From: Conus ventricosus
Lineage: Eukaryota > Mollusca > Gastropoda > Neogastropoda > Conidae
Assembly: GCA_018398815.1 (NCBI GenBank)
Contig: CM031622.1
Span: 22,136,640 to 22,200,639 of the forward strand
Direction: 5' to 3'
DNA length: 64,000 nucleotides
In this document: positions 38,300 through 48,524 of the stretch, in pieces
Layout of the letters: each line of letters begins with the position of its first letter
Position numbering within the stretch: position 1 is the stretch's first letter
Translations under genes and position numbers: made by a program
The notes under the pieces: model-generated
Databases searched by the model: none
What the model saw: the letters and a program-made list of their open reading frames with translations, nothing else
Told to the model about the DNA's origin: nothing

Positions 38300-40315
38300 C
38301 CTTCAAACTTAGCCTGCTGTTTTTCTTTTCTAAGCCAAAAAATATTTATTTAAATTAAAAAAAAATACTTAATCAGAACCAATACGAGGGCCCCTTTTTT
38401 GCCTGACTCATAAACAAAAGTATAAAAAATTTTGGGTGTTTTTAATGTACTGTTTTAGAACAAGTTTTAATGCTCTTATTTTTTTTTAAGCATTCCTTTT
38501 TTATCTCCGGTCCCGGGCTGTTGAAAAAATTTGTCCCCCCTTTCTTTGAAGATCAAACTTTGTCTTTTGATCACAAAATCGACCTGAAAACGTTTAAAAT
38601 TTCTTCATCCGTGATTTTTGAGCCCAAAAGCCTTTATTTATTGTCATTTAAACGAACAAAGTTTACCTTATTTATTGAACCATAGCTTGTGCTTTTGGAG
38701 TTTTTTTTTAATTTTTTCCCCAGCCGCACTTACAGCTAATGAACCAGACCGAGAGCTAAAGACAACCCCCTAGAGGTAAAGCGGGGGGCGCCTATGCCTG
38801 TTGCTAAGAGACCAACACTCGTTCCCTGATAAGAGCCCTTTTAGTCGGCCCCAATTAACATAAGTAAAAGCTTTTAAAAAACAGCAAAAACCTTCGTTTT
38901 TTGCCCGTATTTTGAAAGTCCGCCTTTTTTTTTGCATTTTCGAAAAGTTTGTTTAAACTGAAGGTTTTTTTTTCAGGGGGTTTTTATAACACAAATTTCC
39001 TGCTATCCTTTTCTTGGCATCTCCCCGGGCTGTAGGCCAAAATTTTGGGTAAACCTTTAAAAACTGCTTTTTATAAAATGAAAAATAATTTTTGAATAAA
39101 CAAATCTAATCTGTTATTTTTAATATTCACTGCGCATCATATAATAAAAACAAATGTACATTACAAGGCGGTTTTATCGCTCTTCTTCTTTTATCAATTT
39201 GAATGTTAATACTCTCTCTCACTTTTTCTCCACCCTTCCATACAACTCATTATCCTCCTTTGGACCTTAGGTCAATCCATAAACCCGTATTTGTTGTTAA
39301 ATAATCACAAGCCTAAACATTTGTGAAGATGTAAATCATTAGACACTAGTCTGCTGTTTATTTCTACCCTCCCACCCCCAAACATTTGTTCTTTATTTCG
39401 TCAAAATGATTATAAGGTCTAAGCCCGCTAGCGTAAGTTGGTTTAGGAATATACCGCAATTGTACATTGCACTTTCGTTATTAGGATTTAAAAACTGTTC
39501 GCTTGCGCTTTTGAACGTTCTTCATCTTCACATTCACACAGCATAAAATACCTTAAACGATATTGATAAGACGCTAAAACTAAAATTCCATATTAGGTCC
39601 GCCGGCGTCTGATTTTTGTATATGAATCACTCTTTCGTATTATATTGCTAATCTTGACTAATATTGGTCCTTAATCACTTGGCTAAATCAGGGTTGCTAA
39701 CAATCGTCCACCTCTACAGAATTCAAAATGCTGTACTTTGCATCAGTGTCTGATGATTAGATAACACGTTAGTATTCTTAAAAGTTAGTTCATATGACAA
39801 TCTGTCTTGTAATGCTCCTTGAAAGTATGTGCATGCCTTTTAACAACTCAAAATCTAAGGAATCTGGAAAAGCATGTCCCATACCAAACTACAGCTACAT
39901 ACTTTTTGCCGTCCTTAATATCCTGCACGCCATTCTATTTTTTAGAGCGCTTCTTCAGTTCGATTCCCTTGAAACGCAAAGTCAGCCCCTTTCATTCCCC
40001 AGTTAGCCATCGAATCAAAATAGGTTAAAATATGTCTGCATTGTGTATAGAAAATATTTCCTTGCCCTCAAGTTTTATAGAAATTTTCCATTAAACGAAT
40101 TGCCCGCCCCCAGATTCTGTACAACTGTCCTGTTGGTCTGTTTTAAGTGATTCTATTTTGTTAGTAAGACGCCGCAGAGCCTGGCACAATCACTTCATCC
40201 GCTCCTATCTGGAATTTGACAGTAAGAATTGATCCGCATCAATAATAGATGGATTATTTGGAAACAGTAATATTCCGCTATTTCCCTTCACGCCGCCGGT
40301 TTCTTTCATTCTTCC
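38300..40315 (-). pseudogene. Unidentified minus-strand element genes (copy 2)
   Basis: The counterpart of 31000-33060, with the same order and even more frame disruption. Nothing further can be said about function. Confidence 0.35.
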
Positions 40316-40385
40316 TATACGGTTAAGAAGCGACCATGGCTAGTCCATTTTTTATAAACAAAATAAAAAGTTAATTATTTAAAAC

Positions 40386-41117
40386 ATGGCAGTAATTGAA
40401 GCTGAAGAAGATTATGATGTTTTTTGAATCCTGGAGACGACATGAGTGAAATGATCCCTTTGAACACGGCATCGCCAGCGCTCTCAATGCGGCGTGAATT
40501 AACAAAAGTGCGGTCCGGAGCATTTACAAAAGTTTAGTCAGAACCTCCCAATTTTAAAGAACCCAAATGATTTTAAATTAGAGAGGGTCATTTGGTGGAA
40601 AGGCGAGCAAGGAGAATCTGTTCGCTTACAACTAAACCAACCCATCAAAGTTTTTAGCCAAAGTAACCATTATACAAAGACTCATGTGAAAGATCAAAAT
40701 CGCCTTTCGTGTTAGACCAAAATTAATAAGGATGCAGTTGCTAACTCAAAACACACTTGCAGGAACCCCAACAGCTAACCAAATACAAAACTGGAACTTA
40801 TAGAATTAAATCAATCGGCAGATAAAATAATACATCAAAGAACAGAAACCAGTTTTTTCAGAAGAACAGCATTAAAGACTATACACGACTCGCCGCTACC
40901 CGAGCAGAAAATAGCGGCCCTTGATATATGCTTTGAGAAGCATCAAGGCTATTTAAAAAACAAGTTAGCAAAAACTAGGTGAACTAAGTGGCATATTAAA
41001 AGAGAAAAAGAAAAACTCGTTGAGGCTGATGACGCCAACTAGGCCTGATATTTAAAGAAAATAAGACAAAGACTAAAAATCTTGAACAAGAAAGATCAGC
41101 AAGACTAAAGCGCTGAC
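40386..41117 (+). pseudogene. Unidentified coiled-coil-like element protein (copy 2)
   Basis: The second copy of the gene at 33195, starting ATGGCAGTAATTGAAGC at 40386. Its different indels again break the frame. That the two copies share frame-consistent segments supports a real gene. Confidence 0.45.
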
Positions 41118-41139
41118 TACAACCGAGACCAATTACGAA

Positions 41140-41560
41140 CTCAAGTGAATAGTATAGAGAAACATCGAAAAAATTTTATAGGAAGACAAACGACACACAG
41201 AACGAATACGAACACTGTTTTAGATAGCAGGAGTCCCACATTAGTAAGCGTTATAAACGGCCTTAGGATTGCTATAAGTACACTGGTGATGGCTAATTAC
41301 AGGCGGCAGCAAGCCAAGTCAGTACCTCCCACCTCCATCGCCTCCGCCTGAATAACTCATGGGTAAAAAAACAGCTTGACCATCTTGCAAGTTATTAAAA
41401 AAATTACCTAAAGCCGTGGACGCTTACAAGGAATATTGGGGAGTATTGTCACTGGCTTTTGTCTACTGCAAGCAAATAAGTTGGTCTTTTAATGGCCGAG
41501 CACTATGCATATTTTCTTGTAATAGTATGTTAATATTTAGTAAATAAAGACCGAGTAATC
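41140..41560 (+). pseudogene. Short protein with hydrophobic segments (copy 2)
   Basis: The N-terminal part is visible in one frame (41145-41351), with a hydrophobic stretch LRIAISTLVMA followed by a proline-rich linker. In adjacent frames come KKQLDHLAS, a region resembling a second hydrophobic helix (about 41430-41480, WLLSTASK) and AEHY. The pattern of transmembrane helix, Pro linker, Lys helix and hydrophobic C-terminus resembles small uncharacterised proteins that I recall from Polinton-like elements in marine invertebrates. A membrane role is inferred. Confidence 0.5.
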
Positions 41561-42955
41561 CTATGCCAGTTAATCCAAACAAGCGCTGTCTTTTCAATTC
41601 ATGGTCCATCGCGAACAGAGTCCTGCGACTGGTGCGAGTCTTCAATGACTTTGGGGTTTGGACTTCGGGAAAGATGACTAATCTGTGGTGTTGTTTACTG
41701 CTTGTAATATTACTGGCTCAGAATTTTATGTCTTTTTCCCCAACCTTCTGTTCATTGCTTGCGATAAAATTTGCATTATTATAGTTTATTATAATCTACC
41801 TGGTGTCGAGGTCAGAAGCAGCAGTCTAAACCAGTGGCCAACAGCAAAGTCTACTTTCGATCTTGCGTTATTGAAAACATTTGTATCTTTCAATACTGAA
41901 GTAAATCAACTGTAAATTAATGCCGTCCTCTAAATTTGCTAAGTATTGTTTTGTGCGACAAAGCCAGTAGAAGGATCAGTTATGCTCGATCTTTGCCTGT
42001 ATTGCTTGCCCCCCCTAGCAACCACCAAACGAAGTACGAATAGAGTCCCTTTATTCGTCTATTCCCTCTATTAGGCTCTAAAGTGTCCTTAAGAAAATGT
42101 TGACCATAGCTGTTTTAATGCTCCTTGCTGTAGGGACCCAGGCGATCTGTTTGGCCTAAAAGAAAGTTTTGAAAGGAGATGCCCAGTCATAGTTATACTT
42201 TCTGTGCTGCCCCGAAAATAAAGGTCGCCTAGGCCATGATTAATGATCAACTTTGTCTTATGCCTGTCTTGTTGTTATATTGAATTTCGTTAACTGATCT
42301 TTCAAAAGCATTCATGTCTATTAATGTTGCTAAGTGGATTAAACGGTTTTGTCATTTGGTAATGGGCTCGCAGTTCATCAAAATACGTCTGAAGGTGTAA
42401 TAAAAATGAATTCTGTACACTGACCTCACCAAGGAGCATGGTGATTTAAAATATCAGCATAACGACACTCCACCACACCCAGTTTGAGCGCAAAACACAG
42501 CAAAGTTTAACTGGTCTGAATAAAACTGCATCGATGACTAAACCACGCTTCTTGATGCGTCGTTTCAATAGGGGGGTATAAATATCATGCTTAAAATGAG
42601 TCTCACCTTTTTATGAAAAGAGGCAGTCTGGGTCACAGCAAGTGTCAAGAGTATCAGTTGCTTATATTTTTAAGATTGTAGTGCGCCCCAACAGAATATT
42701 TTGCGCCAGTAATTTGAACGCACTTCATTTTTATTTCGTTCAAAAAATGTTGTAACAATAACAACCCAAACTCGCCCCTTCGTTTTTAGAAACAGCTATT
42801 ATTAACGAATGCGGGCCAAAGAATGGTCGCGCTCCATGAAATATTTAATTCTACAAAGTCGTAGGTTTAATATAAGCGAAGCCAAGGAGAATAAAATAAG
42901 TTCTAAATGTTGACAAAACAGGACCAAAGTTAGCGATTAACAATACCTGAGGTTA

Positions 42956-44295
42956 TACGGGTTTTGCTCTCGAAAAAAAGCATGAGTAACTTTGACATTA
43001 CCTCTCAAACTTAACAATGCGAATCTGAAAACAATGGTAACCATATTCAACCTGAAGAAGAAGAGTTACTATTTAGTTAAAGAGCTAAGCTAATAATGTT
43101 AGGCTTTTACGGCTAACAATTATAGAGTTAGAGTTACAAACACCGACCAAACTACTTATGAGGGGAAAGTCCTCTCGTCTTGCTTACATTCATTTCTCTA
43201 TGTTCATCTTGGAATGAGCTAAGCACTGATGAAAACTTATAAGATAAGGCCCTCAACTGGTTTTAAGAGCGCTTCCATCAGGGAAATGCTGCATATTTTG
43301 CGATTATGAAAGTATACAATTCCCAATTTAACAGTTTAAAAGATTATTTTGTGGAGGTCGATCTTTTAATATAAAATCAAGACAAAACGGGGAAAGTCGT
43401 ATAATGTGATAACCTGCACAATTGTTTTGGAATAAATATAAACTGTACTAAAAAATGTCGCGGTGGCCAGAAGAACCAGATTACATTGGCGCCTTAAGGT
43501 GTATAACTTTAGAATAAAAGACCTTGCAGAAAACGTTGCGGACTTGAACAGAAATGGCGAAATAGGCAGACTTTGATGGTTTTTGGAGTACACTAAAAGA
43601 GGTGATTATAAACGGAAAGAGGTTGGCCGACAACAAAAAGTTTCCTAAACTAGAACAACTGCGCAATCTAGAGGCAAATAAAGTTGGCCAGTATGAATAT
43701 AAAATAGTTCGAAAACCTGACCTCAAATGGCACTTAGAACCATATTTGAATGGGACATTGAAATTGAATTCATAAGCCATTTACATTTTTTTGGCCGTCA
43801 AAAAAGTTTCAAGAAAAGCATTCCACTCTGGCCCTTACAATGTAAGTCGTATGCCAGGAGACAATAGTCGGAAAGAGTGGAAATAAAGCCGTATGGGACA
43901 AAACCAGTACATTCCTCCCTCAGAAGAGAAGGCGTTTTAAAAATGCTTCTTACAAAATTTCAGTTTCAGCCTGCAATTGAAATTAGGACACGTTCACCAA
44001 TAATATTTGAATTTCTGTCTTAAAAGATAAGAGAGGATGGGTTGTGGGCGTTAGTGACGTCCATTTTTAAGGAATTCTATTAGCTGGCAAAACTTAGACG
44101 TTGACAGGCTTAAAAGTTTACTGTTGTCATTCTTCACAATGGTGAGGATATTAAGGTCAAAACAACAAGCAACAAAATCAATATTAGTCTAAATAGAAAC
44201 AATCTTACAGCACTGAATTGGATTAATCTTACACATTTAGACCTTATAGGATTTTATTATACTGAACAAGTTTTGACAGAGGCATGATAAAAACA
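42956..44295 (+). pseudogene. Unidentified large plus-strand element gene (copy 2)
   Basis: The same gene as 35800-37140. Recognisable shared segments include the IKDLAENVADLNRNGEIGR piece at about 43510-43570 and an Asn/Leu-rich end at about 44180-44290. Function unknown. Confidence 0.4.
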
Positions 44296-44329
44296 ATAAC
44301 CGGATTAGATTAAGTTCTGTTATAAAACT

Positions 44330-44941
44330 ATGGAGCAGTTAAACTTTATGACAAAAACTCCTCATTGCTCATTAATTTGTGGGCAGACTGGCTGTGGAAA
44401 AACAATATTTATCCTCGACCTATTACAAACAGTTTATCGTTATAATTTTAATCATATTGTGGTTTTCTGTCCAACACTTAAATGAACAAAGCATATCATA
44501 ATAGAAGGTTTATATGGACAGATGATAACATATATTTAGTTAATCCTAGCAATAAACTGAGTGAGTGTTTAGAACAGTTTTATAGACTGTTTAAAGGGAA
44601 CGCAGACACTATTTATTATAGATGACTGTTCAGCAGAAAGAGACATAGTTAAAAAAAGAAACACTTTGTCAAAACTGGCTTTCAGTGGAAGACATGCTGG
44701 AATAAGTGTGTGGATTTTATGTCAAAAATATAACTCAGTTTTAAAAGACTTTAGAGAACAGTTAAAGACTGTAGTTCTATTTCACATGAAAGACAGAGAC
44801 TCATTTGAAGAATGTTTGCGCGAAAATGATGTTATTGAAAATGACCAGGAAAAACACAGGATTAAGCAAAAATTAAAATCTGAAAAGTTTAGTAAATTAG
44901 TATTGAAAACGGATAACCCTACACAGTATGTTTGTTTGTAG
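44330..44941 (+). pseudogene. HerA/FtsK-type packaging ATPase (copy 2)
   Basis: A probable DNA-packaging ATPase, the A32-like type encoded by Polintons, adintoviruses and other capsid-forming DNA elements. It starts at ATG 44330. Walker A GQTGCGKT is encoded at 44381-44404, and a Walker B-like hydrophobic stretch ending in DD (IIDDCS) at about 44612-44632. The clean C-terminal frame 44666-44941 contains LAFSGRHAGISVWILCQ, a sensor-like region typical of the family, and DRDSFEECLRENDVI. The length is about 204 codons if unbroken, which is normal for these small ATPases. One to two frame changes remain between the Walker motifs. The final codons lie within the right TIR. Confidence 0.8.
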
Positions 44942-45068
44942 ATAATCGTTATTTTTTGGTTATTGAAGTCTTACTTGTCAGAGAACAGGGAAAGGGCATT
45001 CTGGGTTACTTTCGCCCGAAACTGGGTGAGGGCGGAAGTGGCCCAGAATGCCCCTTTCCCTGTTCTCT
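44815..45068. repeat. Right terminal inverted repeat with hairpin
   Basis: The reverse complement of 25178-25428. The outer 90 bp (about 44980-45068) again form the two-arm hairpin, ending CCCTGTTCTCT. A truncated copy of the same end lies inside the element at about 37805-37870. Confidence 0.9.
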
Positions 45069-45073
45069 TGTCG

Positions 45074-45695
45074 TCTGCTCAAACACTTGGCCGCGATGAT
45101 CGCAGCCGCGACGGAGTCACTGAATGCATTGCTTTTACAAACTCTGTAGATTCTTTTGCGCGCGTGCATGCATGTATATATACACACACACACCACACAC
45201 ACACACACACACAATGAGGTTCATCTCACACTGTAAACATCACAAGAATACAAAGACCTTGGCACACACACACACACACACACAAAATAGTTTGCTGCTG
45301 ATTTCAGTTTGTTTACAAAAATAAATTTGCAAACAGTGATTTATTTTAATGTAGTAAGAATTGCCCAAGCACATGGTTTTCTTCTCATTCTTATGTCCCC
45401 GACATATTTTCTGCTGTTCATGGTATTTAGTAATTTTACCCATTAAAATTGCAACATAATTCATTAATTGTACTTACCTCCATCTTGTTAGTAAACACAA
45501 TGGTTACACATGTGTGTATGCATGTGTGTGCGTGCGTGTGTGTGGAAGGGGGAGGGGGGGTACTGTGCACATGCATGCATGCGTGTGGTGTGTGTGCTGT
45601 ATCTGGTGTGCGCATGTGCGAGTGTAATGTGTGTGTGTGCGTGTACTTTGTGTGTGTACTTTGTGTGTGGTGTGCTGTGTGTGTGTGTGTTGCAG
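45074..45695 (+). other. Intron remainder with CA/GT microsatellites
   Basis: The sequence between the element and the candidate acceptor. (CA)n at about 45181-45212 and 45265-45285, GT/GC-rich repeats at about 45510-45690, giving a GT-rich (in effect polypyrimidine-poor) stretch ending TGTTGCAG at 45695. Confidence 0.6.
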
Positions 45696-46241
45696 AGGAC
45701 GACCAGTACAAAGAACTGAAGTGCTGCTTCTTGTCATGGTGTTTGGTAAAGGAAGAAGACCCCCCCCCCCCCCCCCCCCCCCCCCACAACATATCCAGCT
45801 GCACAAACAGACTGTTACTGAGCTTGACAGACTTCGAATTGAAAATGAGAAGTCTGTAACTTTTGACACTGTGGCAGAATGGTTTCTTCAGCTTTTCCCC
45901 GACACCAGCTTCCCGATTAACAGGTTGAAAGGGGTGATCCAGCACTGTACACTCAAGGCTGAGAAGTTGCCAGCTAAAGAACTTTCAGCAATGCTAAATG
46001 AAGATGTGATTTGGATAATATTGATGATGCTCTGTCTTCAGTTGGCATCAATTGGAAAACTCTGAAAAAGGCTGAGCTTTTGAAGATTCCATGTGACACC
46101 AAAGTGACAAATGCTGTTGCTGTCGCTTTATAAACTTTGAGGAACAAAGAGGGGTGGAGTTCAAGCTTTGTTGTTGACTGGCTGCAAAGACTGAACAAGA
46201 CAGTAATGGGACAGAAAGACAGTCACAAAAATTATATCTGA
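45696..46241 (+). CDS. Second exon of the unidentified host gene (frame-broken)
   Basis: Follows TGTTGCAG (acceptor at 45695, or CAGAG at 45697). After a C homopolymer of about 26 bp, which is unreliable in length, one frame reads HIQLHKQTVTELDRLRIE, then AEWFLQLFPDTSFPINRLKG to about 46003. After one frame change it reads IDDALSSVGINWKTLKKAEL and continues to LQRLNKTVMGQK and a stop at about 46240, with one in-frame TAA near 46130. It looks like a real soluble protein of helical character, but I do not recognise the family. The phase is compatible with the exon at 24765. Either a gene with sequencing errors or a pseudogene. Confidence 0.5.
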
Positions 46242-47415
46242 CTACAAAACTATCTGTCGGAAAAAATCAAAAGATCCAGAGAAGTTCAACTGCTTCATGG
46301 AAACCATACATTATTATATACTTTTTTAATGACTGTGCACTATATTATTGGGACTGAAAACTGTTAAAATATATTTTTGATGGCCGAAAAGCTGTAAAAT
46401 GTATACTTTCTCTTCTTTATAAGATCATATTTTATTGTTGCATAATTAAAATTATGTATGAAATATCTCGCAAAATGTGTTATATATGTGTTTTATAAGC
46501 TTTTTAAAATCATTTTGGTATAAAAACAACACTGTACAACATACAGATACAAATTAATGAACATGTAAAGACAACCGTAATTTACGTAAAAAGTGACCCT
46601 TTTGCGCAAATTGCATATTTAACCAACTTCAGGATTACACTGTTGACTATTTATTCAGAGAAGACAGAAGGAAAAAATTGGGGATTATCTATAAGTGCAT
46701 GAGAGTAGCCAGGAACAATTTGGGCTCATTTGAGAACATAGAAATGGATTTATGGTACCTCAAAGTTGGGGTCCGAAGCAAATTGCCACTTTCGCAAAAT
46801 TTTCTAAGTCCAAAATTTCTTTAAAAAATCATAACTTCGTCAAATATTATCAGAAGAACATAAGTTTTATATCAATGTGTTCAGAAAATTGAGCTCTTTT
46901 AAATGAAACTACTTTTAAACAACTCTAGGCTGTTTAAAAAATCACCTTGGAATACCTACTGTTCAGTCTCTTCTTTATCAGATATTATAGCTTCATTGTC
47001 ATATCCTTCCATTTTCATGCTTAAGTGCAGGTTTACAAAACAATGCCAAAATATCCAAGTAAAAAACAATATGATTCTAGGTCAGCATCACAGAAATGAC
47101 AGGCATGAACAGAACGTTTTGTCCCCCCCAAAGTGTAAACAACTGTCGTAGTACCCTCTCTGCAGTAATGGCCCTTGAAAGGTTGCACCCACAAGTGGCA
47201 CCAAGTTCAGTTCAGACAAGGACCAGCACGGTATGCAGCTTTTAAGGGGTCAAAATACACAAATTAAGACCCAAGGTTAAAACAAAAAATGAATTTAACT
47301 CACATACACTCACATACAGAGAAAGCCAGCAACTACTTAAACACAACATCTGACTGGCTTCCAATGCTTCAGATAAATCAAAGACAGTGCAAGGAGGACA
47401 CACGAGTTCCCTCAC
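46242..47415. other. AT-rich non-coding region
   Basis: Nothing recognisable. It should contain either the 3' flank of the plus-strand gene or the next CAND1 intron, which starts at 47415 on the minus strand. Confidence 0.6.
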
Positions 47416-47482
47416 CGCCAAATCTGCTTAGCAGGTCCCCAAGAATGTCCAGGGCCTCCAGCTGAACCGACACATCCTCTTG
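47416..47482 (-). CDS. CAND1: CAND1 exon (QEDVSVQLEALD...)
   Basis: A minus-strand exon preceded by TGTTTTCAG (acceptor) and followed by GTGAGG (donor). It encodes QEDVSVQLEALDILGDLLSR and then FG in phase 0 to phase 1. This matches a very conserved HEAT-repeat segment of CAND1, roughly residues 145-166 of the vertebrate protein as I recall it. CAND1 binds unneddylated cullin-RBX1 and exchanges substrate receptors of SCF-type ubiquitin ligases. It joins in phase with the exon at 60432-60531, 12.9 kb upstream. The next exon was not found at lower coordinates in this window. Confidence 0.9.
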
Positions 47483-47559
47483 CTGAAAACAGACCATAAA
47501 AACATCACCTGTCAGTCCCCCACCACTCCTGGCCAGAAACACAAAGGCTGTGTAGGATT

Positions 47560-47830
47560 CACACACCTGTTGACCCTACCACTGCTATTGCTACAGACTT
47601 TACACAGAAATGAATTTATAAGCGATTCACACACCTGATGACCCTACTACTGCTGCTGCTACAGACTTTTCACAGAAATGAAAAAGGGATTCACACACCT
47701 GTTGACCCTACTACTGCTGTTGCTACAGACTTTTCAACAGATCCCTACACCTGAAATGAATAAAGGATCCACACACCTGCTGGCCCTATAACTATTATTG
47801 GTAGTGATTTTTCAAAGAAATTAATGTACT
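47560..47830. repeat. About 66-bp tandem repeat, 3-4 copies
   Basis: Degenerate copies of a unit with ATTCACACACCTGTTGACCC, TACTACTGCTGTTGCTACAG and ACTTTTCACAGAAATGAA. They lie directly upstream of the CAND1 exon in the sense direction. Confidence 0.85.
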
Positions 47831-47924
47831 TGCTGTAAAGACTGTGTTAAAAACTTCCAAATTTCTGCAAAAGCAGGGAGAGGGGAGGGGGAAGAAGAGT
47901 GCAAGCTTACCAAAGTCATACTAA

Positions 47925-48253
47925 AAATACCCACACTGTAAACTTCCCTTAGTCATACCATGAAACATTCCTATTGTAAGCTTCCCTAGTCATACTGTGG
48001 AACACCTACACTGCAAGCTTGGTCACACCTTGAAACAATCATATTGTAAACTTCCCTTAATTATATTGTGGAACACCTTGCCTGCAAGCTTCCCTTAGTT
48101 ATACCATGAAATATTCAACCCTTAGTTATACTGCAGAACACCTAGCCTGCAAGCTTCCCTTAGTTACCATGAAACATTCATATTGTAAACTTCCCTTAGT
48201 CATACCACAGAACATTCATATTGTAAACTTCCCTTAGTTATAGTTATAGTTAT
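47925..48253. repeat. CAND1 intron minisatellite 1, first segment
   Basis: Roughly 35-40 bp units with the core CTTCCCTTAGTCATACCATG and AAACATTCACACTGTAAA. The same array continues at 51155-51178, 52437-52910 and 56525-57235, so the intervening blocks are insertions. Confidence 0.9.
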
Positions 48254-48331
48254 ACAGTGGAGTCCGGATATATGACGGGTGTTTGTCCAGCCTTTTTGAC
48301 CCAAACTATAACCGCCCCGAATATCGTGAAT

Positions 48332-48373
<42 letters not shown>

Positions 48374-48524
48374 CAAGGGAAGCAACTCCGTCATAACTCG
48401 CGAACCTCCAGTGCACAGCAAATGATTTAAAAGAGAAAAAATCCCATGAACAGCAAATGTTAGAAGAGAAAAACAACAACATAAATGACAAAAAGATGAA
48501 AATCAAGGTCAATCAGGGACAAAA

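Larger units (their letters stand above)
25178..45068. mobile_element. Virus-like (Polinton/adintovirus-like) DNA element
   Basis: A large DNA element delimited by about 250-bp terminal inverted repeats and flanked by TGTCG on both sides (25173-25177 and 45069-45073), a 5-6 bp target duplication close to the 6 bp typical of Polintons. It carries a family B DNA polymerase of the protein-primed type on the minus strand, a HerA/FtsK-type packaging ATPase at the right end, a short hydrophobic protein and several unidentified genes. I did not find a retroviral-type integrase, an adenain-like protease or an unmistakable double-jelly-roll capsid gene, but indels would obscure them. The right 7.3 kb occurs twice, so the real element is probably about 12.6 kb. 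All long genes are frame-broken. Confidence 0.85.
37871..45068. repeat. 7.3 kb direct repeat, copy 2
   Basis: The second copy of the right part of the element. It includes a complete right TIR and the better-preserved ATPase. AT content and gene order equal those of copy 1. Confidence 0.9.

Noticed and set aside
30567..45068. Two independent tandem virus-like elements
   Set aside because: Only the right part is duplicated. The polymerase and left TIR occur once, and the junction falls in a hairpin loop, so an assembly or rearrangement explanation is simpler.
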